A stretch of 38,600 bases of DNA from Clostridiales bacterium (GTDB lineage: Bacteria; Bacillota; Clostridia; Oscillospirales; Oscillospiraceae), in assembly GCA_003150355.1 (NCBI GenBank), contig QAMJ01000003.1, forward strand, positions 1-38,600, written 5' to 3'. How positions within the stretch are numbered: the first letter of the stretch is position 1; each line of letters begins with the position of its first letter. Of this stretch, positions 1-6,936 are shown piece after piece. The position numbers and the translations under genes are program-made. The notes beneath the pieces are model-generated. The model worked only from the letters and a program-made list of their open reading frames with translations, had not been told where the DNA came from and searched no databases.

Positions 1-123
1 AAGAAGCTGCAAGTCAACATGAAGAACATCCGCAAGAAAATGGGCGTGACGCCCGGCGAAAAACGCTACATCATCAACGAGCTTGGCGTCGGATACCGTA
101 TGCTGGCGGAGGATGAGGCATAG
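1..123 (+). CDS. Response regulator, OmpR/PhoB family, C-terminal end (partial)
   Basis: Open from the window edge to TAG at 121; 40 residues remain. They form the end of a winged-helix DNA-binding domain: the recognition-helix part (VNMKNIRKKMG) followed by the hairpin wing with the family hallmark ELGVGYRM. This matches the end of OmpR/PhoB-type transcriptional regulators and looks most like the KdpE branch, but the receiver domain lies outside the window, so the KdpE assignment is only a suggestion. The protein would bind promoter DNA once phosphorylated by a partner histidine kinase, which should be encoded upstream. Confidence 0.8.
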   Translation, partial: KKLQVNMKNIRKKMGVTPGEKRYIINELGVGYRMLAEDEA

Positions 124-245
124 CGCTGCCAAAGTCCTGCGCCGCTTGACAGGCGTGGTACAACACAAATGAGCTTTTTCCGTTTCTATACCAAACGGAG
201 AACCCATATCCGCTTTTGTATATGAAACTGACGCGGTGAGTTCAA

Positions 246-316
246 GGTTGCTTTTGGTGAACTGCGTTTTTGATTTAGATAAAGGCGGCGGTCAAGCTGC
301 GGAGGAAACATTATGA
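246..316 (+). repeat. Leader repeat copy 1, upstream of the first GNAT gene
   Basis: About 70 bases ending at the start codon of the acetyltransferase at 313 are very similar to 746-820, which ends at the start codon of the acetyltransferase at 817. Shared blocks include a T-rich TTTTTGATTT stretch, GATAAAG, GGTCAA and the identical GGAAACATTATGA around the ribosome site. Neither protein-coding part is similar enough to its neighbour to explain this by recent whole-gene duplication. Confidence 0.75.
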
Positions 317-738
317 TCAGAGAACTGCGAAAAGCAGATATAGATAAAGTTGCGGATATATGGTTGGACACAAATATAAGGGCGCATGATTTTATTCCAG
401 CTCAATATTGGGAAAGCAATTTTGAATCAGTAAAAGAACTGCTGCCGCATGCAACTGTCTATGTCTATGAGGATGATCAGGGAATACAGGGCTTCCTAGG
501 GCTGAACGACGAATATATTGAGGGCATTTTTGTTTCTGATGGAATGCAGTCACAGGGCATAGGCAGACTTCTGCTGAATTATGCAAAGACCAAAAGGAAC
601 GAACTGCGTTTGAACGTGTACCGCAAAAACACACGGGCAATAGCTTTTTATCAAAGAGAGGGATTTAAAATCCTGTGCAGCGGCATAGATGAAGCTGCTG
701 GGGAGAAAGATCATGTAATGGAATGGCGGCGGAAATAG
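313..738 (+). CDS. GNAT family N-acetyltransferase
   Basis: 141 residues, the usual length of a single GNAT domain. The acetyl-CoA-binding motif A is visible as SDGMQSQGIGRLLLNYAK (the Q-x-x-G-x-G/A signature is QSQGIG), preceded by the beta4 strand YIEGIFV. The later NTRAIAFYQREGFKI segment is the typical motif B with the conserved N..A..FY..GF pattern. It should transfer an acetyl group from acetyl-CoA to an amine; the substrate cannot be told, though the layout resembles the small YjaB/YiaC-like protein acetyltransferases. The ATG is preceded by GGAGGAAA at suitable spacing. It is followed after 78 bases by a second, only distantly similar GNAT with nearly the same leader. Confidence 0.88.
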   Translation: MIRELRKADIDKVADIWLDTNIRAHDFIPAQYWESNFESVKELLPHATVYVYEDDQGIQGFLGLNDEYIEGIFVSDGMQSQGIGRLLLNYAKTKRNELRLNVYRKNTRAIAFYQREGFKILCSGIDEAAGEKDHVMEWRRK

Positions 739-745
739 AAATTCC

Positions 746-820
746 TGTTTGCTTTTTGTGTGAAATGCATTTTTGATTTGAGATAAAGACGGAGGTCAAT
801 CCGTGGGGGAAACATTATGA
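746..820 (+). repeat. Leader repeat copy 2, upstream of the second GNAT gene
   Basis: Near-duplicate of 246-316: T-rich stretch with TTTTTGATTTGAGATAAAG, then GGTCAA and GGGGGAAACATT directly before the start codon at 817. The conservation covers the whole leader, not only the ribosome site. Confidence 0.75.
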
Positions 821-1302
821 ACATAAGATATGCGGAAATGAAAGATATTGCGGCAATCGCGGCAGTCGAGGCGGAGTGCTTTCCGCCCGCGGAGGCTGCG
901 ACGGAAAAGGACTTCGTTGAGCGGGTCAGTCATTACGGCAATCATTTCTGGCTGATACACGACGGCGAAAAGCTGATAGCATTTGTGGACGGATTCGTGA
1001 CAGACGAGCCTGACCTGACCGACGAAATGTACGAAAACGCGGCGATGCACAACGAAAACGGCGCATGGCAGATGATCTTCGGCGTCAATACGCTGACCGA
1101 ATACCGCCGGCACGGATACGCCGGAACGCTGCTTCGCCGCACCATCGACGACGCAAAACAGCGGGGGCGCAAAGGACTTGTGCTGACCTGCAAGGAGCGG
1201 CTCATCCCGTATTATGCGAAATTCGGATTCAAGGACGAAGGTGTGTCCGACAAATCCACGCACGGCAATGTCGTGTGGCATCAGATGCGGCTGGTATTCT
1301 GA
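817..1302 (+). CDS. GNAT family N-acetyltransferase
   Basis: 161 residues with one GNAT domain. The N-terminal MNIRYAEMKDIAAIAAVEAECFP is the usual opening strand and helix; motif A is VNTLTEYRRHGYAGTLLRR (R-R-x-G-Y-A), and the tail GLVLTCKERLIPYYAKFGF is motif B with the PYY..FGF pattern. The length and the C-terminal HGNVVWHQMRLVF ending are typical of acetyltransferases of small metabolites or polyamines, but the substrate is unknown. The leader closely matches that of the preceding GNAT gene, so both may answer to the same signal or derive from the same insertion platform. Translation ends 27 bases before the remnant of a ferredoxin reading frame. Confidence 0.88.
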   Translation: MNIRYAEMKDIAAIAAVEAECFPPAEAATEKDFVERVSHYGNHFWLIHDGEKLIAFVDGFVTDEPDLTDEMYENAAMHNENGAWQMIFGVNTLTEYRRHGYAGTLLRRTIDDAKQRGRKGLVLTCKERLIPYYAKFGFKDEGVSDKSTHGNVVWHQMRLVF

Positions 1303-1329
1303 CAAATCGGAATTTGGAGAGGTGAGAAA

Positions 1330-1615
1330 ATGGAAATTCGATATACCCACCGATGATAGAATGGAAATAAGATGTTATCGAAGCGCGGTTATCCGAGTCT
1401 GTCGCCGTTGCTCTTGAGCGCAGCGCAATACCCATCGACACTCATTGCCGCAACGGTGAGTGCGGCTTCTGCCGCAGGCAACTGCTCGCCGGGGATATCT
1501 TCGTGTCCCCCGATAGGCGACGGGCGGCGTGAAATGGACAAGGAGCTTGGCTGGTTCCACGCCTGCTCGTCCTACCCGCGCAGCGATCTGAAAATCAAGA
1601 TACCCATAATGCGAG
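1330..1615 (+). pseudogene. 2Fe-2S ferredoxin-domain remnant (C-terminal part, frameshifted)
   Basis: Translating from 1371 gives VIEARLSESVAVALERSAIP then IDTHCRNGECGFCRRQLLAG and DIFVSP. This is the plant-type ferredoxin cluster loop with the C-x4-C-x2-C arrangement. The frame is then lost in a run of five C at 1507-1511; removing one C restores GDGRREMDKELGWFHACSSY and PRSDLKIKIP, which supplies the fourth cysteine and the usual C-terminal strand. Upstream, a ribosome site and ATG at 1330 start MEIRYTHR and stop at once, so the N-terminal part is deleted or scrambled. Such domains often sit at the end of FAD/NAD-dependent oxidoreductases of anaerobes; the rest of that protein is absent. 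No functional product is expected. Confidence 0.75.
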
Positions 1616-1616
1616 A

Positions 1617-1652
1617 GAAGAACTCCGGAGGCATAGGCCTTCGGAGTTCTTC
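1617..1652. terminator. Long perfect hairpin at the integrase 3' end
   Basis: GAAGAACTCCG at 1617-1627 pairs with CGGAGTTCTTC at 1642-1652, and the stem continues inward through AGGC/GCCT to a four-base loop, giving about 16 pairs with one wobble. It lies directly after the integrase stop codon on the minus strand and after the ferredoxin remnant on the plus strand. The following T content is modest, so it may also be an attachment-site structure. Confidence 0.6.
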
Positions 1653-1653
1653 A

Positions 1654-2787
1654 TCAGTTCGAGGCGGCCACCCGCTTCGCATCTGCAATCTCGGCTTTCA
1701 TCTCCGCGATGAGCACCTTAAGCTTTTCCTCGCACTCCTCGCGGGTGTGGGCGTAGACATTGCGGGAGTGCTTTTTGCCGTCCGGCCACTTGGGGGAGTA
1801 GCGCCCTTCAAACAGATGGTCGTTGAGCTCGGAGACGCAGCCGGTGCCGGGCTTGCGCCGCAGCCCCATGTAGGGCTTGAAATCGGTCATACTCGGCGTC
1901 GTTCCATTTGCCGGGGCAGTCTCTTGGCCTGTCGCCGAAGCGTCCTCCTGCGGCGCTGCTTTGCCGATACCGCGGTCGATGTTCACGGCAGCGGCGCGCT
2001 GCATATCGTCGGTGATGTGGGTGTATATATCCAGTGTCGTCGCCGCCGACACATGACCCAGCATGGCCGAGAGCGTTTTCACATCCATGCCGTTCTCAAG
2101 AGCCAAGGTCGCGAACGTATGACGAATATCATGGAAGCGAACGTGCTTGCAGCCTGCGTGTTCCAAGATGAGCTGAAGCCTACGGCGCACAACGCCGGGA
2201 GTGATGGGGCAGTCCTCCTTTACCGGCGATGGGAACATCCAGCGAGAGTTCACCGTTTCTTTGTACTCACGCAGCACCTCCACCACGGCGGTCGGCAGGG
2301 CGATTTTTCGTATCGAACTTTTCGTCTTGGGTGTGCTGAGCTGAAGCTCACCGCGCACATCGTAGACCTGCTTGTTCACGTTCAGTACGCCGGTCTTGAA
2401 GTTCAGGTCGTCCCACTGCAGAGCCATGAGTTCGCCGCGGCGCAGCCCGGTAGCCAAGTCCAGAAGGAAGAGCTCATAGTAGCCCTCGGATTTCGCCTGA
2501 ATGAGAAACCTTTGCAGCTCCTCCCTTGTGAGCACCTGCATCTCCCGCGCCTTCTTCGGCGGTATCTTGCAGCCGATGGCCGGGTTCACACGGATGAGCC
2601 CCTCCTGCACGGCTTTCTCCAACGCGGAGCGGCAGGTGGCGTGACACATACGTACCGTCCGATCGGACAGCCCCTCGCCGTACTTTTCGGTGAGGCATTT
2701 CCGACCGCCTTTTTTGATCCGCCCGTAAAACTGCTGCAGGTCATTCTGCGTCAGCTTGTTGAGCGGATACTCACGGTAGAACCACAA
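1654..2787 (-). CDS. Tyrosine recombinase/phage-type integrase, N-terminally deleted
   Basis: 377 residues from a TTG at 2787, with an in-frame TAA just upstream. The catalytic set is complete: Arg116 (GLRRGE), Lys154, His219-x-x-Arg222 (HDIRHT), His245 (LGH) and the nucleophile Tyr255 (DIYTHIT). The core-binding domain is damaged: WFYREY is joined directly to PLNKLTQNDLQQFYGR, whereas relatives carry roughly 40-60 residues between these two parts, so a deletion removed the middle and the original start. The C-terminal tail (about 320-377, EGRYSPKWPDGKKHSRNVYA) resembles the arm-type DNA-binding module that many integrases have at their N-terminus. Probably inactive or impaired; it marks a decayed integrative element. 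No ribosome site suits the TTG. Confidence 0.8.
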   Translation of the reverse strand: MWFYREYPLNKLTQNDLQQFYGRIKKGGRKCLTEKYGEGLSDRTVRMCHATCRSALEKAVQEGLIRVNPAIGCKIPPKKAREMQVLTREELQRFLIQAKSEGYYELFLLDLATGLRRGELMALQWDDLNFKTGVLNVNKQVYDVRGELQLSTPKTKSSIRKIALPTAVVEVLREYKETVNSRWMFPSPVKEDCPITPGVVRRRLQLILEHAGCKHVRFHDIRHTFATLALENGMDVKTLSAMLGHVSAATTLDIYTHITDDMQRAAAVNIDRGIGKAAPQEDASATGQETAPANGTTPSMTDFKPYMGLRRKPGTGCVSELNDHLFEGRYSPKWPDGKKHSRNVYAHTREECEEKLKVLIAEMKAEIADAKRVAASN

Positions 2788-2804
2788 GTTTTAGTCACTA
2801 TGTA

Positions 2805-2981
2805 CTATCCCCACCCTTCCCGTCTTGCCAGATCGAGCATGCCGAAGCAGAACTGCTCCCACGGTGTCAATGTGGTCTGTAACGGGTCACCCTCGCGGAT
2901 ACGCATAGTTCGGCGGATCTCCTTTGGGATCACGACACGGCCCAAATCGTCGATCCTGCGGACTATTCCGGTAGCTTTCAT
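2805..2981 (-). CDS. Short AbrB/SpoVT-type DNA-binding protein with a foreign tail
   Basis: 58 residues from ATG at 2981, preceded by AAAGGAG at good spacing. Residues 1-34 (MKATGIVRRIDDLGRVVIPK, then EIRRTMRIREGDPL) are a complete swapped-hairpin AbrB DNA-binding domain of the kind found in AbrB, Abh and SpoVT. In those proteins the next residues are normally EIF/EIY plus a second domain; here QTTLTPWEQFCFGMLDLARR and EGWG follow and the frame stops. The tail looks like the end of an unrelated reading frame, so the gene is probably a deletion fusion made when the neighbouring element decayed. The DNA-binding dimer could still form; whether it regulates anything is unknown. Confidence 0.75.
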   Translation of the reverse strand: MKATGIVRRIDDLGRVVIPKEIRRTMRIREGDPLQTTLTPWEQFCFGMLDLARREGWG

Positions 2982-3080
2982 ATATATTTCTCCTTTGGCT
3001 CAGATTGTCTTCCGTGATATTGTTTGCAGCTTTTGGGAGTTTATACAATGGCGCGATGAATGCCGGAACCGACGAATTTC

Positions 3081-3109
3081 TTGACGTTATGTGCCCAATG
3101 GAATATAAT
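3081..3109 (+). promoter_or_regulatory. Sigma-A-type promoter of the glycosyltransferase operon
   Basis: TTGACG at 3081-3086, 17 bases, TATAAT at 3104-3109. It lies about 40 bases before the start codon at 3147. Confidence 0.85.
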
Positions 3110-3146
3110 AACATCACATTGAACGACAGGCGGTTATACCGGAAAA

Positions 3147-4595
3147 ATGGGACGAGCGTCAGACATTTTCAGAAAAATAATGCTTGGCATCCTGCTGCTA
3201 ATTATGTCGACGGCGCTGCTGCTGACAGCAGTGAACGGGCTCACGCAGCATTCATATCTGATAGCGCTGCTGGCGGGCGCCGTGTGGGCGTTTATCCTGT
3301 ACCGCCTGTGCACACGCGGAAAGCTCGGGACTTTGGCTTCAATCGACACGCGGAAAACCACGCTGCTGCTGACGCTGCTGTGCGCGGCGGTGAACCTTGC
3401 GTGGGTGCTCGCTGTGCGTATCGAGCCGTTCAGCGATTATGAAACGTATTGGCAGACAGCCTGCGCGCTGGCTTCCGGCGGAGAGATTGACGCCCCGTGG
3501 TACATTGCCATGTACCCGCACATCCTCGGCTGTTCAACATTTCTCAGCGCCTTTCTGAAAATTTTCGGCGAGCACGTCATGGTCGCTGCTGTTATAAACG
3601 TTATCCTCACCTGCCTGAGCGGGCTGCTGATATACAGCATATGCCTGCGCCTTGCGTCACCGCTGACGGCGGCGCTGGCATATCTGCTGTGGATAGTCTG
3701 CCCGTCAAAGATGATGCTCAATCCGCTCGTGTTCTCCGAGCCGCTGTATACCTGCCTTATCCTGCTGTTCTTTTACCTCATCGTGCTTATTGAACAGCAG
3801 CGTGGGAGCCTGCCGCGGCGGCTTGGCGTATGCCTGCTGTGGGGGCTGGCGCTCGGCGTACTGCTGCGCGCGGTGAATATTGTCCGCCCGATATCGGCAA
3901 TACTTATTATCGCACTCGTGCTCTGGCTGCTGTTCCTGCGCGGACGTGATATAAAAGACGGCGCGCAATGGAAAATGTGGCTCGTTATCCTCGTGGCGCT
4001 CCTCGGCATATACAAAGCGACGGGGGAGCTGTGGGACAGGCACGTTGAAAACGTGCTCGGCATGGAGCCCGCGTCCTTCCCGGTATATAACATATACGTC
4101 GGTTTTAATGAAGAGACGCAGGGGCAGTGGAGCGCAGAGGACATGGATCTGCTGTTCTCCTATCTGAGCCGTCCCGGCGCGACGACGAGCGAGGCGCAGG
4201 AGGAGATGCTTCCGCACCTGAAAGAGCGTCTTTCCTCGGGGATAGATTTCGGCCGGCTCTTCGCCTCAAAGCTCATAGCGTTTATGGGCAATGACGAGCT
4301 CGGCGGCTACACCTACCGCTTTACCCGGACAGAGCTGTTTGTCAAGCTGTGCATGGTGATATGCAATGTATTCTATTACGGCTGCATGCTGCTGGCGATC
4401 CGCGGCATATTCGTGCTCCGCCGCAGCTCAAGGCTGAGCGCGTGCCTGCTGCCGCCGCTGTATATGCTGGGGCTCACGCTGGCACATATGCTGGTCGAGG
4501 TCTCAAGCCGGTACCATTACTCGATAATTCCCGTCATCATAATATTGGCCGCCTTTGCACTGGGCGGCAGTGAAACATCAAGGAGGTCAGCATGA
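3147..4595 (+). CDS. Polytopic membrane glycosyltransferase-like protein (GT39/ArnT-like)
   Basis: 482 residues, very hydrophobic, with about ten to twelve predicted membrane segments. The first extracytoplasmic loop carries RIEPFSDYETYWQTACAL (acidic pair around Asp97 and Glu99), as in GT-C enzymes of the PMT/ArnT superfamily that use lipid-phosphate-linked sugars as donors outside the membrane. It is followed, with a four-base ATGA overlap, by a GT2 enzyme of the type that makes such polyprenyl-phosphate sugars. I infer a two-enzyme pair that charges a lipid carrier in the cytoplasm and transfers the sugar on the outside to a wall polymer, lipid or protein. The acceptor is unknown. The ribosome site is weak (AGGCGG somewhat far upstream), so a slightly later start is possible. 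Confidence 0.75.
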   Translation: MGRASDIFRKIMLGILLLIMSTALLLTAVNGLTQHSYLIALLAGAVWAFILYRLCTRGKLGTLASIDTRKTTLLLTLLCAAVNLAWVLAVRIEPFSDYETYWQTACALASGGEIDAPWYIAMYPHILGCSTFLSAFLKIFGEHVMVAAVINVILTCLSGLLIYSICLRLASPLTAALAYLLWIVCPSKMMLNPLVFSEPLYTCLILLFFYLIVLIEQQRGSLPRRLGVCLLWGLALGVLLRAVNIVRPISAILIIALVLWLLFLRGRDIKDGAQWKMWLVILVALLGIYKATGELWDRHVENVLGMEPASFPVYNIYVGFNEETQGQWSAEDMDLLFSYLSRPGATTSEAQEEMLPHLKERLSSGIDFGRLFASKLIAFMGNDELGGYTYRFTRTELFVKLCMVICNVFYYGCMLLAIRGIFVLRRSSRLSACLLPPLYMLGLTLAHMLVEVSSRYHYSIIPVIIILAAFALGGSETSRRSA

Positions 4596-5545
4596 CACCA
4601 AGACTATTCATCGTTATTCCATGTTATAACGAGCAGGAGGTTCTCCCGATAACCGCGCCGATGTTCCTCGAAAAGCTCAATTCCCTTACCGCTGCGGGCA
4701 AAATAAGTGCCGACAGCCGTGTGCTTTTCGTAAACGACGGCAGCAAGGATAACACATGGAGCATCATCCAGGAGCTTGCAAAGGCGGACGAGCATTATAT
4801 CGGCATCAGCCAGAGCCGCAACCGCGGGCACCAGAACGCCGTCCTTGCCGGACTCATGGAGGCGAAGGACAAGTGCGATATCACGATCTCCATTGACTGC
4901 GACGGGCAGGACGACATAAACGCGATGGACGCGATGGTCGATGCTTATCTCGATGGCTGTGAGGTCGTCTACGGCGTGCGCTCCAGCCGCGAGACAGACA
5001 CCTTCTTCAAGCGCTTCACCGCGCAGAGCTTCTATAAGTTCCTTGCGATGATGGGCGCGGAGGTCGTCTATAACCACGCTGACTATCGCCTTATAAGTGC
5101 GCGCGTCCTCAAGGAGTTTGCAAACTTCAAGGAGGTCAACCTCTTCCTGCGCGGGCTGATACCGCTCGTCGGCTTCAAGAGCACATCTGTGAGCTATTCC
5201 CGTGCCGAGCGCATCGCCGGCGAGAGCCACTATCCGCTCAAGAAGATGATCGCTCTCGCGGTCGACGGCATCACGAGCCTTTCGGTAAAGCCGCTCCAGT
5301 TCATCACGGGCTTCGGCATCATTGTTGCGCTGATAAGCTTTATCGGCTGCCTCTGGGCGCTCATCACGGCGCTGTGCGGCAAAGCCGTCGCGGGCTGGGC
5401 AAGCATGACCTGCATTGTCTGCTTTGTCAGCGGTGTGCAGCTTATCTGCCTCGGCATCATAGGCGAGTACATCGGGAAAATATACATGGAGACCAAGCAC
5501 CGTCCGCGCTATATAATCAGCGAGCGTACTTGGGAAGAAGAATAA
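4592..5545 (+). CDS. Polyprenyl-phosphate glycosyltransferase, GT2 (GtrB/ArnC/DPM1-like)
   Basis: 317 residues. The N-terminal GT-A fold shows VIPCYNEQEVL, the nucleotide-binding FVNDGSKDNTW and the metal-binding region ISIDCDGQDDINAMDAMV. The C-terminus has two membrane helices (about 232-255 and 267-290) followed by IGEYIGKIYMETKHRPRYII, the hallmark ending of the GtrB/YfdH family. These enzymes move glucose or another hexose from UDP- or GDP-sugar to undecaprenyl phosphate on the cytoplasmic face. The start overlaps the end of the upstream GT-C gene by four bases, with AAGGAGGTCAGC as ribosome site, so translation is coupled. A strong terminator follows the stop. Confidence 0.92.
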   Translation: MTPRLFIVIPCYNEQEVLPITAPMFLEKLNSLTAAGKISADSRVLFVNDGSKDNTWSIIQELAKADEHYIGISQSRNRGHQNAVLAGLMEAKDKCDITISIDCDGQDDINAMDAMVDAYLDGCEVVYGVRSSRETDTFFKRFTAQSFYKFLAMMGAEVVYNHADYRLISARVLKEFANFKEVNLFLRGLIPLVGFKSTSVSYSRAERIAGESHYPLKKMIALAVDGITSLSVKPLQFITGFGIIVALISFIGCLWALITALCGKAVAGWASMTCIVCFVSGVQLICLGIIGEYIGKIYMETKHRPRYIISERTWEEE

Positions 5546-5553
5546 AAAAACGG

Positions 5554-5580
5554 GCGTGCCGCAAACACATTGCGGCACGC
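5554..5580. terminator. Terminator between convergent genes
   Basis: GCGTGCCGCAA and TTGCGGCACGC form an 11-base-pair stem with a five-base loop. It is preceded by a run of seven A and followed by TTGATTATT, so it can serve both the glycosyltransferase operon and the minus-strand VWA gene. Confidence 0.85.
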
Positions 5581-5652
5581 TTGATTATTGATACGGAAAC
5601 GGATTTATCGCAACTGATGCGGCAGTGCGGGGTGCAGCGCGTATGTTCTGCG

Positions 5653-6288
5653 TCATCTGCCGCGTTTGCGCACATCCTCTTCAATACTGTCTTTCCAGTC
5701 AGCGCTGATGGGACGGGAGGCGCAGAAGCAGGCGACTGTCTCGCCGATGACCTCATAATTCAGGGCTGTGCCGATTTCATCGCACTTGTAGGTCACCGCG
5801 CGGTCAGAGCTGATCCCGAAGCGCGCAGCTTCCTTTGCCGCGTCGATATTCGCGCCGAGGAAAAGAAACTCCCAGCCGTACTTTTCCTTCTCGTGATCGA
5901 TCATGCGGCGCACCGTTTCATAGTTGTAGCGGCGGCTGGAATTTTCCTGACCGTCGGTGGTGATGACGAAGAGCGTCTTTTCCGGTACGTCCTCCGGGCG
6001 GGCATACTTGTGTATGTTCCCGATGTGATGGATGGCTCCGCCGACAGCGTCAAGCAGCGCTGTGCAGCCGCGGGTGAAATATTCCTTCTCCGTCATGGGC
6101 GGAACTTCGCCGAGCGGCAGACGGTCGTGGATGACTGTGCTTTCATTGTCGAAGAGCACGGTGGAGACGAACGCCTCGCCGGATTCTTTCTTCTGCTTTG
6201 CGATCATGGAGTTGAAGCCGCCGATGGTGTCCGCCTCCAGTCCTGACATAGAGCCGCTGCGATCCAAAATAAAAACCAATTCTGTCAT
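5653..6288 (-). CDS. VWA (von Willebrand factor A) domain protein
   Basis: 211 residues, a single soluble VWA domain without signal peptide. The metal-ion-dependent adhesion site is intact: LVFILDRSGSMSG (D-x-S-x-S), a Thr in the TRGCTALLDAVG loop, and the Asp of LFVITTDGQENSS. The remainder (KEKYGWEFLFLGANIDAAKE) is typical of stand-alone cytoplasmic VWA proteins of Firmicutes, whose partners are mostly unknown. No MoxR ATPase or TerD gene is nearby. The ribosome site GAAGGAGGG is strong, but it is also one arm of a 12-base perfect inverted repeat (6295-6348), so translation may be controlled. It follows flavodoxin and MATE genes on the same strand. Confidence 0.88.
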   Translation of the reverse strand: MTELVFILDRSGSMSGLEADTIGGFNSMIAKQKKESGEAFVSTVLFDNESTVIHDRLPLGEVPPMTEKEYFTRGCTALLDAVGGAIHHIGNIHKYARPEDVPEKTLFVITTDGQENSSRRYNYETVRRMIDHEKEKYGWEFLFLGANIDAAKEAARFGISSDRAVTYKCDEIGTALNYEVIGETVACFCASRPISADWKDSIEEDVRKRGR

Positions 6289-6294
6289 AATGAG

Positions 6295-6348
6295 AAACCC
6301 TCCTTCGTTTGTTTACGTCTGCATTGAAGCGTAACTGAAGGAGGGTTT
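6295..6348 (-). promoter_or_regulatory. Inverted repeat that can hide the VWA gene's ribosome site
   Basis: Read on the minus strand, AAACCCTCCTTC (6348-6337), a 30-base loop, then GAAGGAGGGTTT (6306-6295) form a perfect 12-base-pair stem. The second arm contains the whole ribosome-binding sequence, seven to ten bases before the start codon at 6288. Closing the stem would block translation. No T-run follows, so it does not look like a terminator. Confidence 0.55.
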
Positions 6349-6349
6349 G

Positions 6350-6366
6350 GTCGCCTGTCAGGCGAC
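6350..6366. terminator. Short GC hairpin after the flavodoxin gene
   Basis: GTCGCCTG and CAGGCGAC enclose a single base, so about seven pairs can form with a small loop. It lies between flavodoxin and the VWA gene, next to AATTATT. It could be a weak terminator or part of the VWA leader. Confidence 0.4.
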
Positions 6367-6424
6367 AATTATTCGATCAACGGCACACGGATGGAGCACA
6401 GGGCATTGTGCCGTGCGCGGGGTC

Positions 6425-6895
6425 TCAGAGCTGACCGAGCAAGGCCGCGATGGCGCTGTCAGAGGCAGAGTTCAGCATCCTGCCGGACTTCCAAATGACG
6501 GCGGGGTACTTTGCCTTCAGCTCCTTCTCGGCCTTTGCAACGGTGCTCCCGCCGGAGGTGGCGAAGCAGACGGCGGTCTTACCGGAAAGATCGCAGCTGT
6601 CAAGAAACGTCTCTATGATGCGCGGGGCAGTGTACCACCAGATCGGAAAGCCAATGAAGACGGTGTCATACCCGCTCATATCCTGCGGCAGCGCGGCGAT
6701 CTCCGGACGGGAAGCCGCATCGTTCATTTCTTTGCTGCTACGGCTGTTCTTGTCCATCCAGTTGAGGTCTGCGCGGGTATAGGGTACAGTGGGTCTAAGC
6801 TCAAAGATATCCGCACCCGCGGCTTTGGCGAGCTTCTCCGCGGCATTTTTGGTGACGCCGCTCGCGGAAAAATAGACGACTAATTTTTTCCCCAT
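6425..6895 (-). CDS. Flavodoxin
   Basis: 156 residues, the length of a long-chain-like flavodoxin. The phosphate-binding loop for FMN is the opening VVYFSASGVTKNAAEKLAKA (S-x-S-G-x-T-x-N/x-A). The aromatic region around the isoalloxazine is VFIGFPIWWYTAPRIIETFL, and ATSGGSTVAKAEKEL is the third FMN loop. It should shuttle one or two electrons between redox partners in the cytoplasm; in this subfamily (flavodoxin_4 type) the partner is usually unknown. The ribosome site AGGAGG lies close upstream of the ATG. The gene is 41 bases after the end of the MATE transporter and is probably cotranscribed with it. Confidence 0.92.
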   Translation of the reverse strand: MGKKLVVYFSASGVTKNAAEKLAKAAGADIFELRPTVPYTRADLNWMDKNSRSSKEMNDAASRPEIAALPQDMSGYDTVFIGFPIWWYTAPRIIETFLDSCDLSGKTAVCFATSGGSTVAKAEKELKAKYPAVIWKSGRMLNSASDSAIAALLGQL

Positions 6896-6936
6896 CTAAG
6901 TTTCCTCCTGTTTGTTATATTAAGGCTTTGTGAAAG

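Noticed and set aside
123..312. Possible small RNA or riboswitch before the first GNAT gene
   Set aside because: Only a weak TCCGTTT/AAACGGA hairpin without a T-run is present; no known riboswitch core was recognised.
1372..3084. Long plus-strand open frame of 570 codons
   Set aside because: It lies opposite the integrase, whose catalytic motifs are on the minus strand. Only its first ~80 codons carry meaning, as part of the ferredoxin remnant.
5374..6246. 290-codon plus-strand frame
   Set aside because: It overlaps the GT2 gene end and a terminator and is antisense to the VWA gene, which has intact motifs.
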